Source: Nymphaea colorata (taxonomy: Eukaryota; Streptophyta; Magnoliopsida; Nymphaeales; Nymphaeaceae). Taken from it: 64,000 bases of DNA. Positions 1-11,525 of this stretch are shown here, piece by piece (the stretch's first letter is position 1; every line of letters begins with the position of its first letter). The notes beneath the pieces were generated by a model. The model was not told where the DNA came from and searched no databases. It saw nothing but the letters and a program-made list of their open reading frames with translations. The stretch covers positions 1,390,001 through 1,454,000 of the forward strand of contig NC_045146.1 in the NCBI RefSeq assembly GCF_008831285.2, read 5' to 3'. The translations under genes were made by a program, and so were the position numbers.

Positions 1-593
1 AACATTTAATCAGCAGTGCTTCCTCGGACCGTAAATCACAAGGAGGAGATATGTTACGGGCTGGCTGCTGCCATTCGACCGGACCTTTGGCCTTCTTTTG
101 ACAGATGGAATTATGTATACTGATTACAATCATCCCGTGAAAAAACAGACTTATAGTAGACCAATGTTGTAAAAGGCGAGATAGTGACGCGAGACATTGA
201 GCTCCTCATGATGCAAGGCGAAGCGAGATGTTAGTTGAAGCGTAGACTTCACGGACAAGGTTGTAAATTACAATATATACATCTTTAATAATAACAATTT
301 GAAAAAAAAAAAAACAAACCATATAAAAATGCATTTACTTCATGATAATCTTCTCTTACACACACACACACATTAATCTAAATACATACAATGTTGGCCT
401 ATGTAATTAGCGTATGACATGGCCTCTCCTAACATGAGCATATAAACAATGCTTCTTAAAATTTGTCCTAAGCAGTTAAATTGTTCTAAAATTCTAGTGA
501 ATTATCGAGATAGACCGCACCGAAACAAGTATTCATCACCAAAAATAACTACACCAAAATTTATATCTAACAAAAATGATAAAAGTCATATAC
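1..593. other. Intergenic, no gene seen
   Basis: AT-rich sequence with an A-tract near 302-314 and a short CA run near 359-372. The only open frame (449-643, 64 codons) is AT-rich, matches no family I know and runs into the repeat array downstream. I regard it as chance. Confidence 0.5.
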
Positions 594-866
594 GATCTAA
601 CATACAAGAAATTTGTGCAAACCATAATCTTAAAATAATCTAACATTCACAATTATGAATTATGAAACATTAAAAATGATCTAACATACATGAAATTTGT
701 GCAAACCATATTCTTAAAATGATCTAACATTCACAGGTATGAATTATGGAACATTGAAAATGATCTAACATTCACAGGTATGAATTATGGAACATTGAAA
801 ATGATCTAACATATAAGAAATTTGTGCAAACCACAATCTTAAAATGATCTAACATTCACAAACTGC
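594..866. repeat. Alternating 43/41-bp tandem repeat array
   Basis: Half-units each start with GATCTAACAT (AATCTAACAT in one). Starts are at 594, 637, 678, 721, 762, 803 and 846, giving spacings of 43, 41, 43, 41, 41 and 43 bp. The 43-bp type continues with AAATTTGTGCAAACCA. The 41-bp type continues with a form of TTCACAGGTATGAATTATGG. The array therefore reads A-B-A-B-B-A-B, a higher-order dimer with one extra B. No coding role is apparent. Confidence 0.85.
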
Positions 867-1289
867 TGGTAAATGGTAACTTGAAAGATGACAAAGCTCG
901 TGCATGATCATTTTCAATCAAAAGAAAAACGCTAAATGAGATGAATGATGTCAAATGGACAACACATAACAAGCATGTCTGTCACAAGCTAAAAATAACT
1001 GAGAGAGTGCGCGCGCGGCTCAAAGGTCCTGCTTCAAAGCTGAATAAGCTTGAACGAGCAAAACCATCGTCTTCATTAAACACTAAAAGAAGAGCCTTAT
1101 TTATGAAGTGCTTAAAGGCCCTGGGCAGCATCCAAAAAGTTGCCGACTGGCCCTGTGCCTTCATCCAATATGAACAAATGGTGGAAACCCTGTCGTCTTG
1201 CGCTTGGTGTTGGAAGTGTCAAACTGCAAAGAAGTAACGAAGGAGAGGTACATAACACAGAAAAAACAGAGAGAAGAGATGAGTGAACA

Positions 1290-1700
1290 AGTCCGGCGAT
1301 GGTGGTTCGGAACGACGCCAGGAGACGTTATTAGCGGGCGGGTATAGCAGTTAAGCGACGGTGGTTCGGCGATGGCAGAAGGGTGTCGGCCGTCTAGCAA
1401 TGGCATAAGGGTGACGGGCGGTCCGGCAACGGCAGGCGGACGATAGCAAGCGGCCGACCGTAGACGATAGCAGGCGGGCAACACCTTAGGCAGACAATAG
1501 AAGATAGGCGACGGTGGTCTGGCCATAGCAGGCGATCGACGGGCGGTCCGGCGACGAAAGGAGGGTGACAACAGGGACCGGATGACAGCACGGAGTGGAG
1601 GGTAGGGGGTAGATGGCGACAGTAGGAAAAAGGGGCAACACCAAGCAGCGATGGTAGAAAGGCAGCGGGCTGCCTGCCGATAGGAGGCAACAGTGAAGCG
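1290..1700. repeat. GC-rich degenerate minisatellite
   Basis: A purine-rich, G-rich plus strand built from variants of GGCGACGGTGGTCCGGCGA and GGCAGGCGG, sharply different in composition from the AT-rich flanks. The minus strand stays open in more than one frame (a 205-codon frame at 1161-1778 and others), but the predicted peptides are Pro/Arg/Cys-rich low-complexity repeats and match no family. It is probably a non-coding repeat or a fragment of a transposon leader. Confidence 0.6.
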
Positions 1701-1779
1701 TAGGCCTTTCCCAACATTGGTTTGCCGCGTTAGGTGCCTGCAACCCATACAAGTCAAGAGAGACTGTTTGGTGATCATG

Positions 1780-2075
1780 TAAAAACAGGAACGTGCATCT
1801 TTTCATTTTTCTTCGATTTCTCTTTTTATCCTGATAAAGAGTTATCTTTTCTCATTGACCAGGGGTATTTTCATTGTTAGCTATACTAGCGCATGAAAAG
1901 ATCGTTCACCATATGGAGTACATAACCAGGTCCAGCCAGATGCACCCACAGGCTATCATATAAATTGCCGATCAATATGAGCCATCGAGAATGCCCTCGA
2001 CGAGTTGCATGAACGTTTAGGGTTGCAGATTAATGTTTTAAAATCTTATGTCATTTTTTTTTTTTTTAGAGATTG
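1780..2075. other. Intergenic, nothing recognised
   Basis: Ordinary AT-rich sequence between the GC-rich minisatellite and a dispersed AT-rich repeat. No gene, structured RNA or repeat was recognised. Confidence 0.4.
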
Positions 2076-2325
2076 ACGTATTTGTATTCAGATTTGAATC
2101 CTAATAAAAAAAACTCATATTTCAATCTGAATCTGAAATCCAATTTTACAATCCTAATATGATATGAATCCAATTTTTACATTCATGTTTGAATTAGAAT
2201 TTCAAATCAAATTTTGCTAATTTTCTAAAAGCACTAGATATAAGATATTTGTATCCAAATTGGATCAAATATTTGTGTATTTGAATCCGATAAGATGTTA
2301 TTTCTTAAATCTGAATTTGATCTTA
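2076..2325 (+). repeat. Dispersed AT-rich repeat, family A, copy 1
   Basis: The segment is made of short variants of GAATCCAAATTTGAATC and carries the landmark ATTTTCTAAAAGCACTAGATATAAG. A similar landmark recurs at 38138-38165 on the same strand and at about 5187-5215 inverted. It looks like a non-autonomous dispersed element; the termini are not clear, so its class is unassigned. Confidence 0.55.
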
Positions 2326-4970
2326 TTTGTTAATGAGATATTATTATTATTATTATTATTTGTATCTGACTCCCAGCCAAATATTGACACCCGTAGTTGC
2401 GTTGGAGCTTCCAAAAGCCTCCCTTCCAAAGTTTCTTGCCTTGCCTCTCTTTGAAGGCAAGGCAATCTCAAGGACCTTTACTTGTCAGATCTCATCATCT
2501 CCATCGACGCGAGACTTGCTGCCCACAAATCTGCCATCCTCTCCTACACGTCGACACATCTCAGATTAGATTGAAGTCTGAAATCTCTATTTTTTCCTTG
2601 GAGCGGCTCGCCTCGTAACTTCTCATCTCCATGAACAAGTGGGAGCCTTCTCAAACTGCCTCAATATGTCCATTAGAGAACTTCTTAATTCATATGGCAT
2701 CCTCCTTCCCCAATAAAAAGATTTTCTTTCGCTTCACCATGTGGAGATGCCGCTGCTATCGACTCAGGCGGACTCTCCAGTCTTCCACGATCGGCCTTTG
2801 AGTCTTATCAAGAACAAGAACAACATATGGGAGCACACTAGATGTCGGGGTATTGAAGAGTCATGGTGTGGTAGGATTTGGTGCAAAGCTGCACACCCAA
2901 GAGCGAATTGGTTCACTAACCTTCATGGTGACTGCAGTTGCCCACTTCAGTTTTTTAAAATTTCTTTATTTTTAAAAAGATATCTTAAACATTTATCTTT
3001 ATATATAATCTTTAAACACACATATATATATATATATATATAGTATTTTTAAACCAGTGTTGCTCCAGCCAATTTTTTTGACTCTGCTATTGCTTGCATG
3101 AGAGGGTTGTCACCTCACTCTTGACCGCTTTTAAAAACGAGAAATGCAACTTGCTAACAGGTGCTTCATATACAGGAAACCGAATGAGACTTCTATCTCA
3201 TCTTGCAATCCCAACAAAAATTTGGATTCATATTGTGACACTTTGGCAAGAAGCGCACTCCCCACGCTACACTTACAAAAGGAAATTAGACTTTGGTTCA
3301 GCTCTAGCTTTAAAGAAGACATGTCAGACGACCTGTTGGAGGATCTGCTTTCTCAGTGCCACTTGGAGCATTTGGACAATTAGGAACCAGCAAATGCTAA
3401 TCATGTAATGCTGGAACATGTGAGATATTTATGTCTTCCAAAGTTTTCCCTTATAAGTTGAAAAGTTTGTTTACTTTGTAGTAAGAAAGGAGTAGGAAAA
3501 CATCATTGTCATTTTCTTTCAATCTGACTGGCAACAGTAAATGTAAGCCCTTATTTCACATTTGCCAACAAAAGTGAGGCATATATGAAGGACGGAGCCA
3601 GAAATTTTGTTCACAAAGCACTAAATATTTGGTTAACAAATTTTCAATTGACCATCTTGTTGGGCTAACTGAACCCAAGTTTGACCACTAAATTAAGGTT
3701 TCAAAGAATGGGCTCTATGAACCGTGGGGCATGGCCGGCAGAGAGCCTACCTGCCTCCTATATATATATATGTATGTGTGTGTGTAACTGTACATGGCTC
3801 GAAAGGTGCCTAGGCTAATAAAAGGATTTTTATTGATTGGCTTTGTTGCTTTGTTTGGCAATAAAATCATCGAACATCAATCTTGCTTGCAAAAATTGGG
3901 CAGCCATGTTCTTTCATGGATTTTAAACTTTTGAGAATGCAGTTGGGAGATTTGATTCACGTAATTACAACCGAAAACAGGTTTAATTAAGACTAATAAT
4001 AGTTAAAAAAATATTCCTTACATGTTCATGTTCTGAGATTCAAAAGCCGATTGTGGCAAAATTGGCCGTGTGGGTCACATGATTGTGGCAAACTTGGCCG
4101 TGTGGATCACATGGGGTGGTAGGTAGTGCTGATGCACAAGCAAGATGAGACAAACATGGGTTGTTTTAGGCTCATTTACGGTAGTGTTCACTTATTGAGC
4201 TCATATGAGATGTATTTCCATGAATCTGAACCATATCATTAGTTAATCGTGTACGAGATTATACAATTTCAAAATGACAAACCAATGTTTAAATGAAAAT
4301 CCAAGTGGCATGATATTACTAGGTAGCATATGTATATATAGATATAGAAGAATTCTATCTTACCTGGATGGTGACAAATGACAAGAAACTAAAAATCTAT
4401 GGCTAAAGGCACCATAAATCGTTTTAAAAAACACCACAAATCGTTGTTACACCATACCTGTCGCCAATGCTCATATTATGACTGTTTTTTAGTTTCACAA
4501 CGTATGGCAGTATAGATTTCTCTATCAGCTACTCCGTGGCTGTTTTTTTATTTTGGCGCTAAAAAAGTACATTTGCAATAGTCACGGTTTTTAGTGATGG
4601 AATTACACATTTCTAATTGTTTTTAGCTTAGATAGTTTTTTATTTTATATTGCAAAAAACAGTTACAAAAAATGAATTCATTGTTAAAAAGAGTCGCCAA
4701 GAAAGTGCTACTACAAATACACCTTGTAAGACAGTTTTTAGCCATACAAAATAAAATTCAATAAAAAGCCATCTAATCGTAGAGGTAGCCGACTATGTTC
4801 ATTTTATATGTAGTGACTCTAACCATGCCATCGAGGTCATTTATGAGAGTTGTTTGATCCACCATAGTTGAGAAAAAACAATGAAAAAAAATCTGATAGT
4901 CATTTTTAACAATATTTTCAAAATGTCATTGACACCCACCTTTTACAAGAGAAAAATGAATATTGGATCT
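2326..4970. other. Intergenic region with repeats
   Basis: Contains a TTA microsatellite (about 2338-2361), a TA run (about 3022-3042), a degenerate MITE-like fragment at 2930-3105 (GCAGTTGCCCAC at one end, CTCTGCTATTG at the other) and a 32-bp tandem duplication at 4049-4112. Short open frames at 2741-3043 and 3094-3408 resemble no known protein and cross these repeats. No gene is supported. Confidence 0.45.
4049..4112. repeat. 32-bp tandem duplication
   Basis: Two adjacent 32-bp copies, 4049-4080 and 4081-4112, each beginning GATTGTGGCAAA and differing at two positions. It looks like a simple recent duplication. Confidence 0.85.
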
Positions 4971-5035
4971 CTCTCTCTCTTACCTAAATTTAAGGTAGGA
5001 CAATCGATGAACTCTTTCACTCTCTCCTGCATAGG

Positions 5036-5415
5036 AATGCAAATATATCCGATTTAAATTGGATATCCAACTGAACTGATCCAAACAAATCGAATATGGA
5101 AAAAAATTTAATATTCGATTAAGAAATCGGATCGGAATTGGATATAATAAATGACATCTGATCAGATTCATTTTTAGATAAATGTCTTATATCTAATGCC
5201 ATTACATTTTGAAAATTGAAAATCCAATTGAAAATTCGGATTCAGATATAAATATAAAAATCAGATTCGGATCGGATTTGGATTCTAAATCGGATTTCGT
5301 GTTCGGATCAGATATGACTTTTCTTTATTCAAATTTGAATCTGAATTGGAATCCGAATAGAAAAAATGGGTATGATTGGATATATCTAATCTGAATATGA
5401 TCCATTTACATCCCT
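5036..5415 (-). repeat. Dispersed AT-rich repeat, family A, inverted copy
   Basis: Repeats of GATTCGGATCGGATTTGG type, with the family landmark (TTATATCTAATGCCATTACA) in reverse orientation to the copies near 2076 and 37930. CT-rich microsatellite tracts flank it (about 4971-4980 and 5496-5521). Confidence 0.6.
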
Positions 5416-7447
5416 ACTCCAATAAGTGACATTAATCTCTCCTTCTCTCTGATCTAATGAACTCTCTCATACTCTCTTCCACTGACATTAATTACTCTCT
5501 CTCTCTCTCTCTCTCTCTCTTCCTTCGTCTTCTCAATGTGAAGTGAGATTAGAACCTTATATCTTTTTCTCTTTGTGTCATTATTCCAAATTTTTTTGTG
5601 CCTCGATAAAAGTTACTGGCAAGTTTTGGTTGATTGTTTGGAAATTTAAAAGATGAGCTTTCTCTAATCAAGCGAAGCTATAAAAATGTATTATGAGTGG
5701 AGTTCGAGCCTAATATGTTGAGCTTGACTCTAGCTCAAGTGCCAAGTATTTCAAGAGTGGAGCTGAGCTCAAGCTGGCCCAAAGCAAAGTCGACTCGGCT
5801 CATGCTAAGTCTTAGCTAGGCACATGCCTTTCTCAAAAACGCCACATATTTACATACTAATGCCACCATCAATCGACATACCAAAATTTCTAACTCCACC
5901 CCTAACTGAAAGCCATCTCCACCAAAGAGAGATGACTGTGGCTCAGAGAGCTGATCGGTCCTGTACAGAGTTCATGGGGAAGAAACATGTGGAGACGCAA
6001 ACACCGATAGCTATGAGTCATGGACGCTTATAGGTGGCTTCATGCTCGAGCATCTAATGGCACCAAATTCCCTTCTGCACACATTGCAGCTTCGGGAGAG
6101 TAGCCCACGAGAGCTCGACGATTCTGTGCCAAGAATAATCCTTTTTTGAGAGATCATACAGGCAAACCAGGTTCACAGTGCCCTGCATCTCTTAGATGCG
6201 TTGAAGAAGATCCTGACCAACCAAGATGAAGGACTAGTTATGGAGTGTCAAATTGCAACGAGAAGATGAAGCTCCTCATTCTTTCCCTTGCCTCTAGAGT
6301 CCAAGGTTGCATTAGGGGTTCCGTGTGGGGACAGTGCACTCTAAACTCAGTGCTGTGTTTCACCATGAGAATCATGAGAATAATCAGACTCTCCCTGGCC
6401 TATTTATGGAGTGAAATGCAGCAACAGGGCAGTGCGGACGGGATAAGTTTCAAGGATGAATGGGACAGGAGCTATGCGGATGACTCACCGCGCCTTGTCG
6501 GCACTGCTGAAGATTCTGAAATGCTAACAAGAGGATTCTAGTGAGCATGCTTTACAGTGGCAGGGAGGTCTCCACTCTGCGACCGACTCATGTTCACGGA
6601 CAAGTTAACCAATAAGGCCGCCAATCTCCTTCATCCAAACTCATCACAAAGGATCCATGGACCATTCTGTCACTGATGGATGCTCCCATTAACTCGATAT
6701 ACACAGACCATTAGGCGCTCACCGGAACTTGTGACATCATCTGTGGTGTGTTGTCCTATCGATCCTCAACCGGACAAGGAATGCCCCTGCTGCAATATAG
6801 AGATTTCAACAACATTCTGTTTGTTGTTTACCCAGTTTGCTAGTGATACACGTTCCGAATTCAAACGGTACCACAGGCAAGCAAAGCACAGGCCATCTGT
6901 GCCTCAAACCTGAATGATATAGCCTTCAATAGTAACAAGCTTAGAGAAAAAACAAACTAGACGGAGAACCAATCTCAATCATGCTTGCTTCAAAGGAACT
7001 TGAAAGAAAATAAACGAGAAAAAGAACCGCAGCACAGGTCAGTAACAAATGACCAATAGCTCTAAACCTTCTTCACAGTGAAGAGACCAAGTCCGTGTCC
7101 ACTGTCCACTCAAAAGCAAATCCCACAATTGTTCAATCTTTTCAAGCGTGAAACAATGCCAAAAAGATGAAATTGCTAAGCGTTCCAACAAAAAGGATCT
7201 CATAAGAATGTACCAAAAATGTTAAAAGTACACTTTCAATATCGATAAGCGACATGATACATAATTTCAATGATCTGTTGATATGGATAAGCAATCTACA
7301 AATCCTGCATCTACCTTGGATTTTTCTTTTGCTTTTCTAGCTTCACATCAAGGCTCAGATGTATCATCGGCAGACTGCTAGAGAGACATGCTACACAACC
7401 CCAAAACTGTAAAATCGAACCACCAACAGTCCAGCTTTCCCAGCGCA
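5416..7447. other. Intergenic; 3' flank of the TyrRS gene
   Basis: Includes a CT microsatellite at about 5496-5521. Around 5820-6540 composition is more balanced and short open frames occur, but none has a recognisable domain. The stretch just below 7448 should hold the 3' UTR of the minus-strand TyrRS gene. I could not fix a poly(A) site. Confidence 0.4.
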
Positions 7448-10400
7448 TTACTTTGTGACTCTGTAAGCCTGTGAACAAGAAGCTAAGAATTGTTACAGGA
7501 AAAAAATAATTACAACCATCAAAACTAGGCATGTTAGGCCTACTGAGGGGTTAGGTTAACCTGCAGATATATCTACTGGGAGTCTACAACAAGAATTCCT
7601 AGTCTGGCTCATAGTCACCATAGCCATAACCAGACTGTATCATGCCTCAAATGATCCATAGTATGAGGACTCAAACACTTTATGTGCAAGCTAAATTTAT
7701 GGATTAGTGGTTGTCTCCATGCAAGACAAAACAAAATGATCCATGGAAAAATATTTACCTTGACAGTCTTCAGAAGTTCTTTTGCTTCACTATTATTTTT
7801 GAAGTGGTCCCTCACAGGCTGCATGTAAATAGTGAACTGAAATTAAATCTTGGGATCGCAGCAGTAGAAAATATTTAAAAGGCAACAGCCAAACAACTCT
7901 CTTCTCCAGGAGAAGCACAATACAGCTTTCCCCAGATAGTCGAAATCATTTTGGTGACAAGGAGCTAACTTCTTGCATCTGATCATGAACCAATTCAACT
8001 TTCAAACCTAACCTACAGTAGCTGGAGGAGGTGAAACAGTTGATGGATGCACAGGAATTAGTTCCCTACTTCCAGCAGCTACCTGAAAGCAAGTCACAAA
8101 GGCTCTCCTTCTTCCAGCAACTTAACGAAAGTAAATCACAGATGCAAAAACAGAAATGGAGGAAAGCAAAAGCTAGTAATTGTAATTTCGAATTTAAACT
8201 TTTGGAAATTTTTGCCAAGTTTTCTTTTCCAGTGCATATGCAGATGAAAAAAAAGAATTTATGCTCTAAAAGTGCCTAAGAATGTGATAACCTTTCAGTT
8301 TCTAATTTCCCAGTATTTACACGGATCAATGGCATATCCTCAAAAAGTAGCAAATTACTCCAAGCAGTAACTTACTTGAGGATAAGCAACTCACTTATTG
8401 AAACTACAGGAGTACCTAAGTCCTTATGATGTAAAGGAAAAAAGGAAAAGAAGTGACTACCTGAAGTATTTTGTTCAATGCTTTTGAAAGAGCTGGCTTA
8501 ACATCAGCAGGATGCAATTTCTCACTTTCATAGTCTGCAATTAACTCTTCCATGCTGTTGAACGTCCTGAACAGAGGTTAGAATCAGATAATAGTGAGAA
8601 TCTGCTGTATTCATTGTTGCAATAGTAATAAGTGAGTTTTTTAATAAATCTACATGAATCATTTATGTGATAGTTTCCAACCATCACAATCAGGTCTTGC
8701 TGCACCCTTTGGAGTGGTGCGTTGAAGCAATCCTGTCTCAAAGCCGAGTGCCCACAGAGAATTAAGAATGCATTTATAAAAGAAAGAATTGTTAAAATTT
8801 ACTTGTTTCCACCGTTCTTTTCCTCCCGTTCTACTTCAAACTTCCCAAACCATGGAAAAATGATGTATTTGATGTAATCCAAGCATGGGTTTCCTTCAAC
8901 AATCTTAGGCGGGCAGTAAGCTTTCTTGATTTTCACATTAACTTCTGCCTACAAGTTCCAAGATCAAAGAATAAATCAGTTTTCAGCAGAGAGAAACTAA
9001 CCAGCCTCAATGAACAGGAAAGGAAAAAAAAAATAGTTACTCGACATTGAACATGTAAAGCTCTAGCTATCCTACTATCTAATTCAATAGATTGAATCCC
9101 TTTACTTCACTTTCCAATTTTCCAATTTTATCCCAAAAATGAATGAAAGAAATCACATCTCAGCAACAAGGCCAAACGTACCAGAACGAATCATGAAGCA
9201 TCTGTCAAAATTAATGGCATCTTAAACACAATAATCAGACATTATCAATGCTCATAAGATGCATGATGGTCCATTTATCATTAACATTTCAGATAACTAC
9301 AGGTAGTCATATGCCCAACATCACCACCAACAATCTTCAGATAATTTGATTAAGTTTCCGGTAAGGAAAGAATTCAAAAAAAGGTTTTTGTTCCTTGGTC
9401 CGTCTATTCTTACTGAATGCAAGATGAGGAGGCCATGACATGATGGATAAGGAAAGTGCAGAGATAAGGAGATTCAATTCTTCTTCTGGTGACACTAGCA
9501 ATATAAAAATGGAAGCTTAACTCATACCTCTTCATCCTCCATGAAGATAGAAGATGACGGATCACTTTTTGACATCTTTTCTTGCCCCTGCTGCAACCCC
9601 GGAAGCATGTCTGCCATACATTTACAACTTAAGAATAAAACAGAAAAAAACAAAAACAAGTATACGCCGCTTTTAGTAGAGAGAGAGAGTACGATGAGAC
9701 AGGATGATTGGTTTATTCTTCCTCTTGATGTCATCACAGTATTCCCTTGCAAGCACATTAACCTTTCGTTGGTCCATGCCCAGCTGGCAGATATCAGCCT
9801 GAGATTTTCATTTTAACAGTTAAATCTAGCAGCTTCGTGCAGAGGAGGTAGAGAGATCATTTACATCATTTGCCGTTACAAAGGTAAATAATTCAAGAAA
9901 GACCTGCAAGGTATACAAAGAGAAAACAAAATACTACTTTACCTTCAAGAAAAATATATCAGCGCATTGCATGCATGGATAGAAGATTTGTGCTGCTGTT
10001 AGCTCATCCTGCTCGCTACGCCCCATGATCTGACAACATCTACAAATCAAAAAGCCAACCTTAGCTCCTGCATCTCTCTACGTTATCTATTGCAATAGCT
10101 GACATTCTTGTCACCTCACTATCCGTGCAAGATTGTTTCTCCGAGCAATATCCATAACAAGTGGCCAGTATTCATGTGCTCGGGCATTAATTTCATCTGA
10201 TGACCACAGAAATTCTACATTCTCAAGGTCCATCCCTACAGCTTTCCAAATCTCGATCAGGTAGCGACCAACAGTCCGAATTTTCTTCAGATCACCTCCC
10301 ATTTTATTGTTTAACTGCGCAAACCAATCTGCAACCCAGAACTTCATTTTGCATCCAGCAGACGTAAGTTTGTTTACATTTATTGCCTTCATCACTCCCT

Positions 10401-11427
10401 GAAAACGCAGCATTCGGTTTCTTTGGATTAAAAAAAAAAACAAATGAACCATCTAAATGAGCCACTGTAGGCAGGTTTCCATGTAAATGAAAAATCAAAT
10501 ATTTAAGCTATTACATTCCCACACATATGCGAGATTCGGAAGGGATATCGAAACGACTACCATAAGCTCACAGGGAAGAAAGAAAAAGAAAACTCAAAGG
10601 AGCCAAGGATGTATACTGTATAGAGTGCAAAGGGAACGGTTATTTCTAACGGTACTTAATACATTCCCAAGAGATAACGTATTTCATAAATTCTCATATA
10701 CGGCTATTCGCGTAGCCACACTATCCCTCCCCTCCTCCGTCTTCCTCCATTTCATAGAACAGCCAAATATTGAAACAGGCATAAGTATACAAGGCAATAC
10801 AAGTATACAATGCAAAGTGGAAATAAACATCAAAATGTTGTAATGCTGAGAAGCAACATCTACGAAGCATGAAGCCATCAAAATGGCCATAATTCTACAA
10901 AATAATATGGATTTGCCGTCCTGTAGGGACAGCCAATCACAGAATCTTTGTAATTCCACAAAACCAAATCGGAGCCAACAACAATTAGCACCACTCAATA
11001 GCGTACAAGAGACACGAATAGAGCCATATTGACTGAAACCAGACAAAAGATGAAAAAACCAACCTGAGCGATATGCATCCTTCCGGACGGCTCGAACCCA
11101 TCGTAACAGACGGGGTTCTTCTTCTTGGCCAGCAAGTTCCGCAACTCGTCCTCCTGTATGCACTCCTCCCCGACGCTCCTCACGAGTGCGAACTTCTCTT
11201 CAAGCGTCAACCTGACAAACAAGAAAGAGGAGAATGACTCTCAATTGCACATTCTGGTTCACTCAGAAATGGCAGAATCGAAGGAGAGCGATGAGAAGGG
11301 GAACTCAGGAAGCAAACGCGTACTCGGAGGACGGTCCGGAGGCGCCATCTGCACTCTGGATGGAGAGGGACCCGATCTCCATCGGCGACTCGGAGATCGG
11401 AGAAGAATTTTCAGACCCACCGTCCAT
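7448..11427 (-). CDS. Tyrosine--tRNA ligase, cytosolic (class Ic)
   Basis: Charges tRNA-Tyr with tyrosine for cytosolic translation. Ten exons join into one frame of 384 codons plus stop: 11427-11324, 11211-11064, 10398-10115, 10039-9943, 9798-9693, 9610-9528, 8948-8803, 8566-8461, 7818-7759 and 7468-7448. All introns are GT-AG and phases match. The Rossmann-fold HIGH-equivalent is HIAQ (residues 81-84, in FEPSGRMHIAQ) and the KMSKS loop is exact (258-262, in GQEKMSKSDPSS). ADWFAQLNNKMGG, QLGMDQRKVNVLAREY and the C-terminal AYRVTK are typical of the eukaryotic/archaeal enzyme. Length matches the plant cytosolic form, and no organelle transit peptide or C-terminal EMAP-like domain is seen. The start ATG follows a CT tract and gives a short acidic, Ser-rich leader. 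The exon 1 donor is uncertain: a second GT six bases downstream would add two residues (Tyr-Ala). Confidence 0.95.

Positions 11428-11430
<3 letters not shown>

Positions 11431-11464
<34 letters not shown>
11431..11464. repeat. GA/CT microsatellite in TyrRS leader
   Basis: An uninterrupted GA run on the plus strand, read as CT in the TyrRS transcript. It ends four bases before the start ATG at 11427, so it lies in the 5' UTR directly next to the initiation site. Confidence 0.85.
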
Positions 11465-11467
<3 letters not shown>

Positions 11468-11517
11468 TCTTAGCTAGTTCAGACAGACGACAGAGAGAGA
11501 AAAAAGGGGTTCTTTGT

Positions 11518-11525
11518 TAGGGTTT
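11518..11525 (-). promoter_or_regulatory. Telo-box upstream of TyrRS
   Basis: AAACCCTA on the minus strand, 91 bases upstream of the TyrRS ATG. Telo-boxes are established elements of plant promoters for ribosomal and translation genes. Position and orientation fit, but activity is inferred. Confidence 0.55.

Noticed and set aside
10487-10843. Plus-strand 118-codon open frame in the TyrRS gene
   Set aside because: It lies antisense within TyrRS intron 2, has no recognisable domain, and the minus-strand exons around it fully explain the locus.
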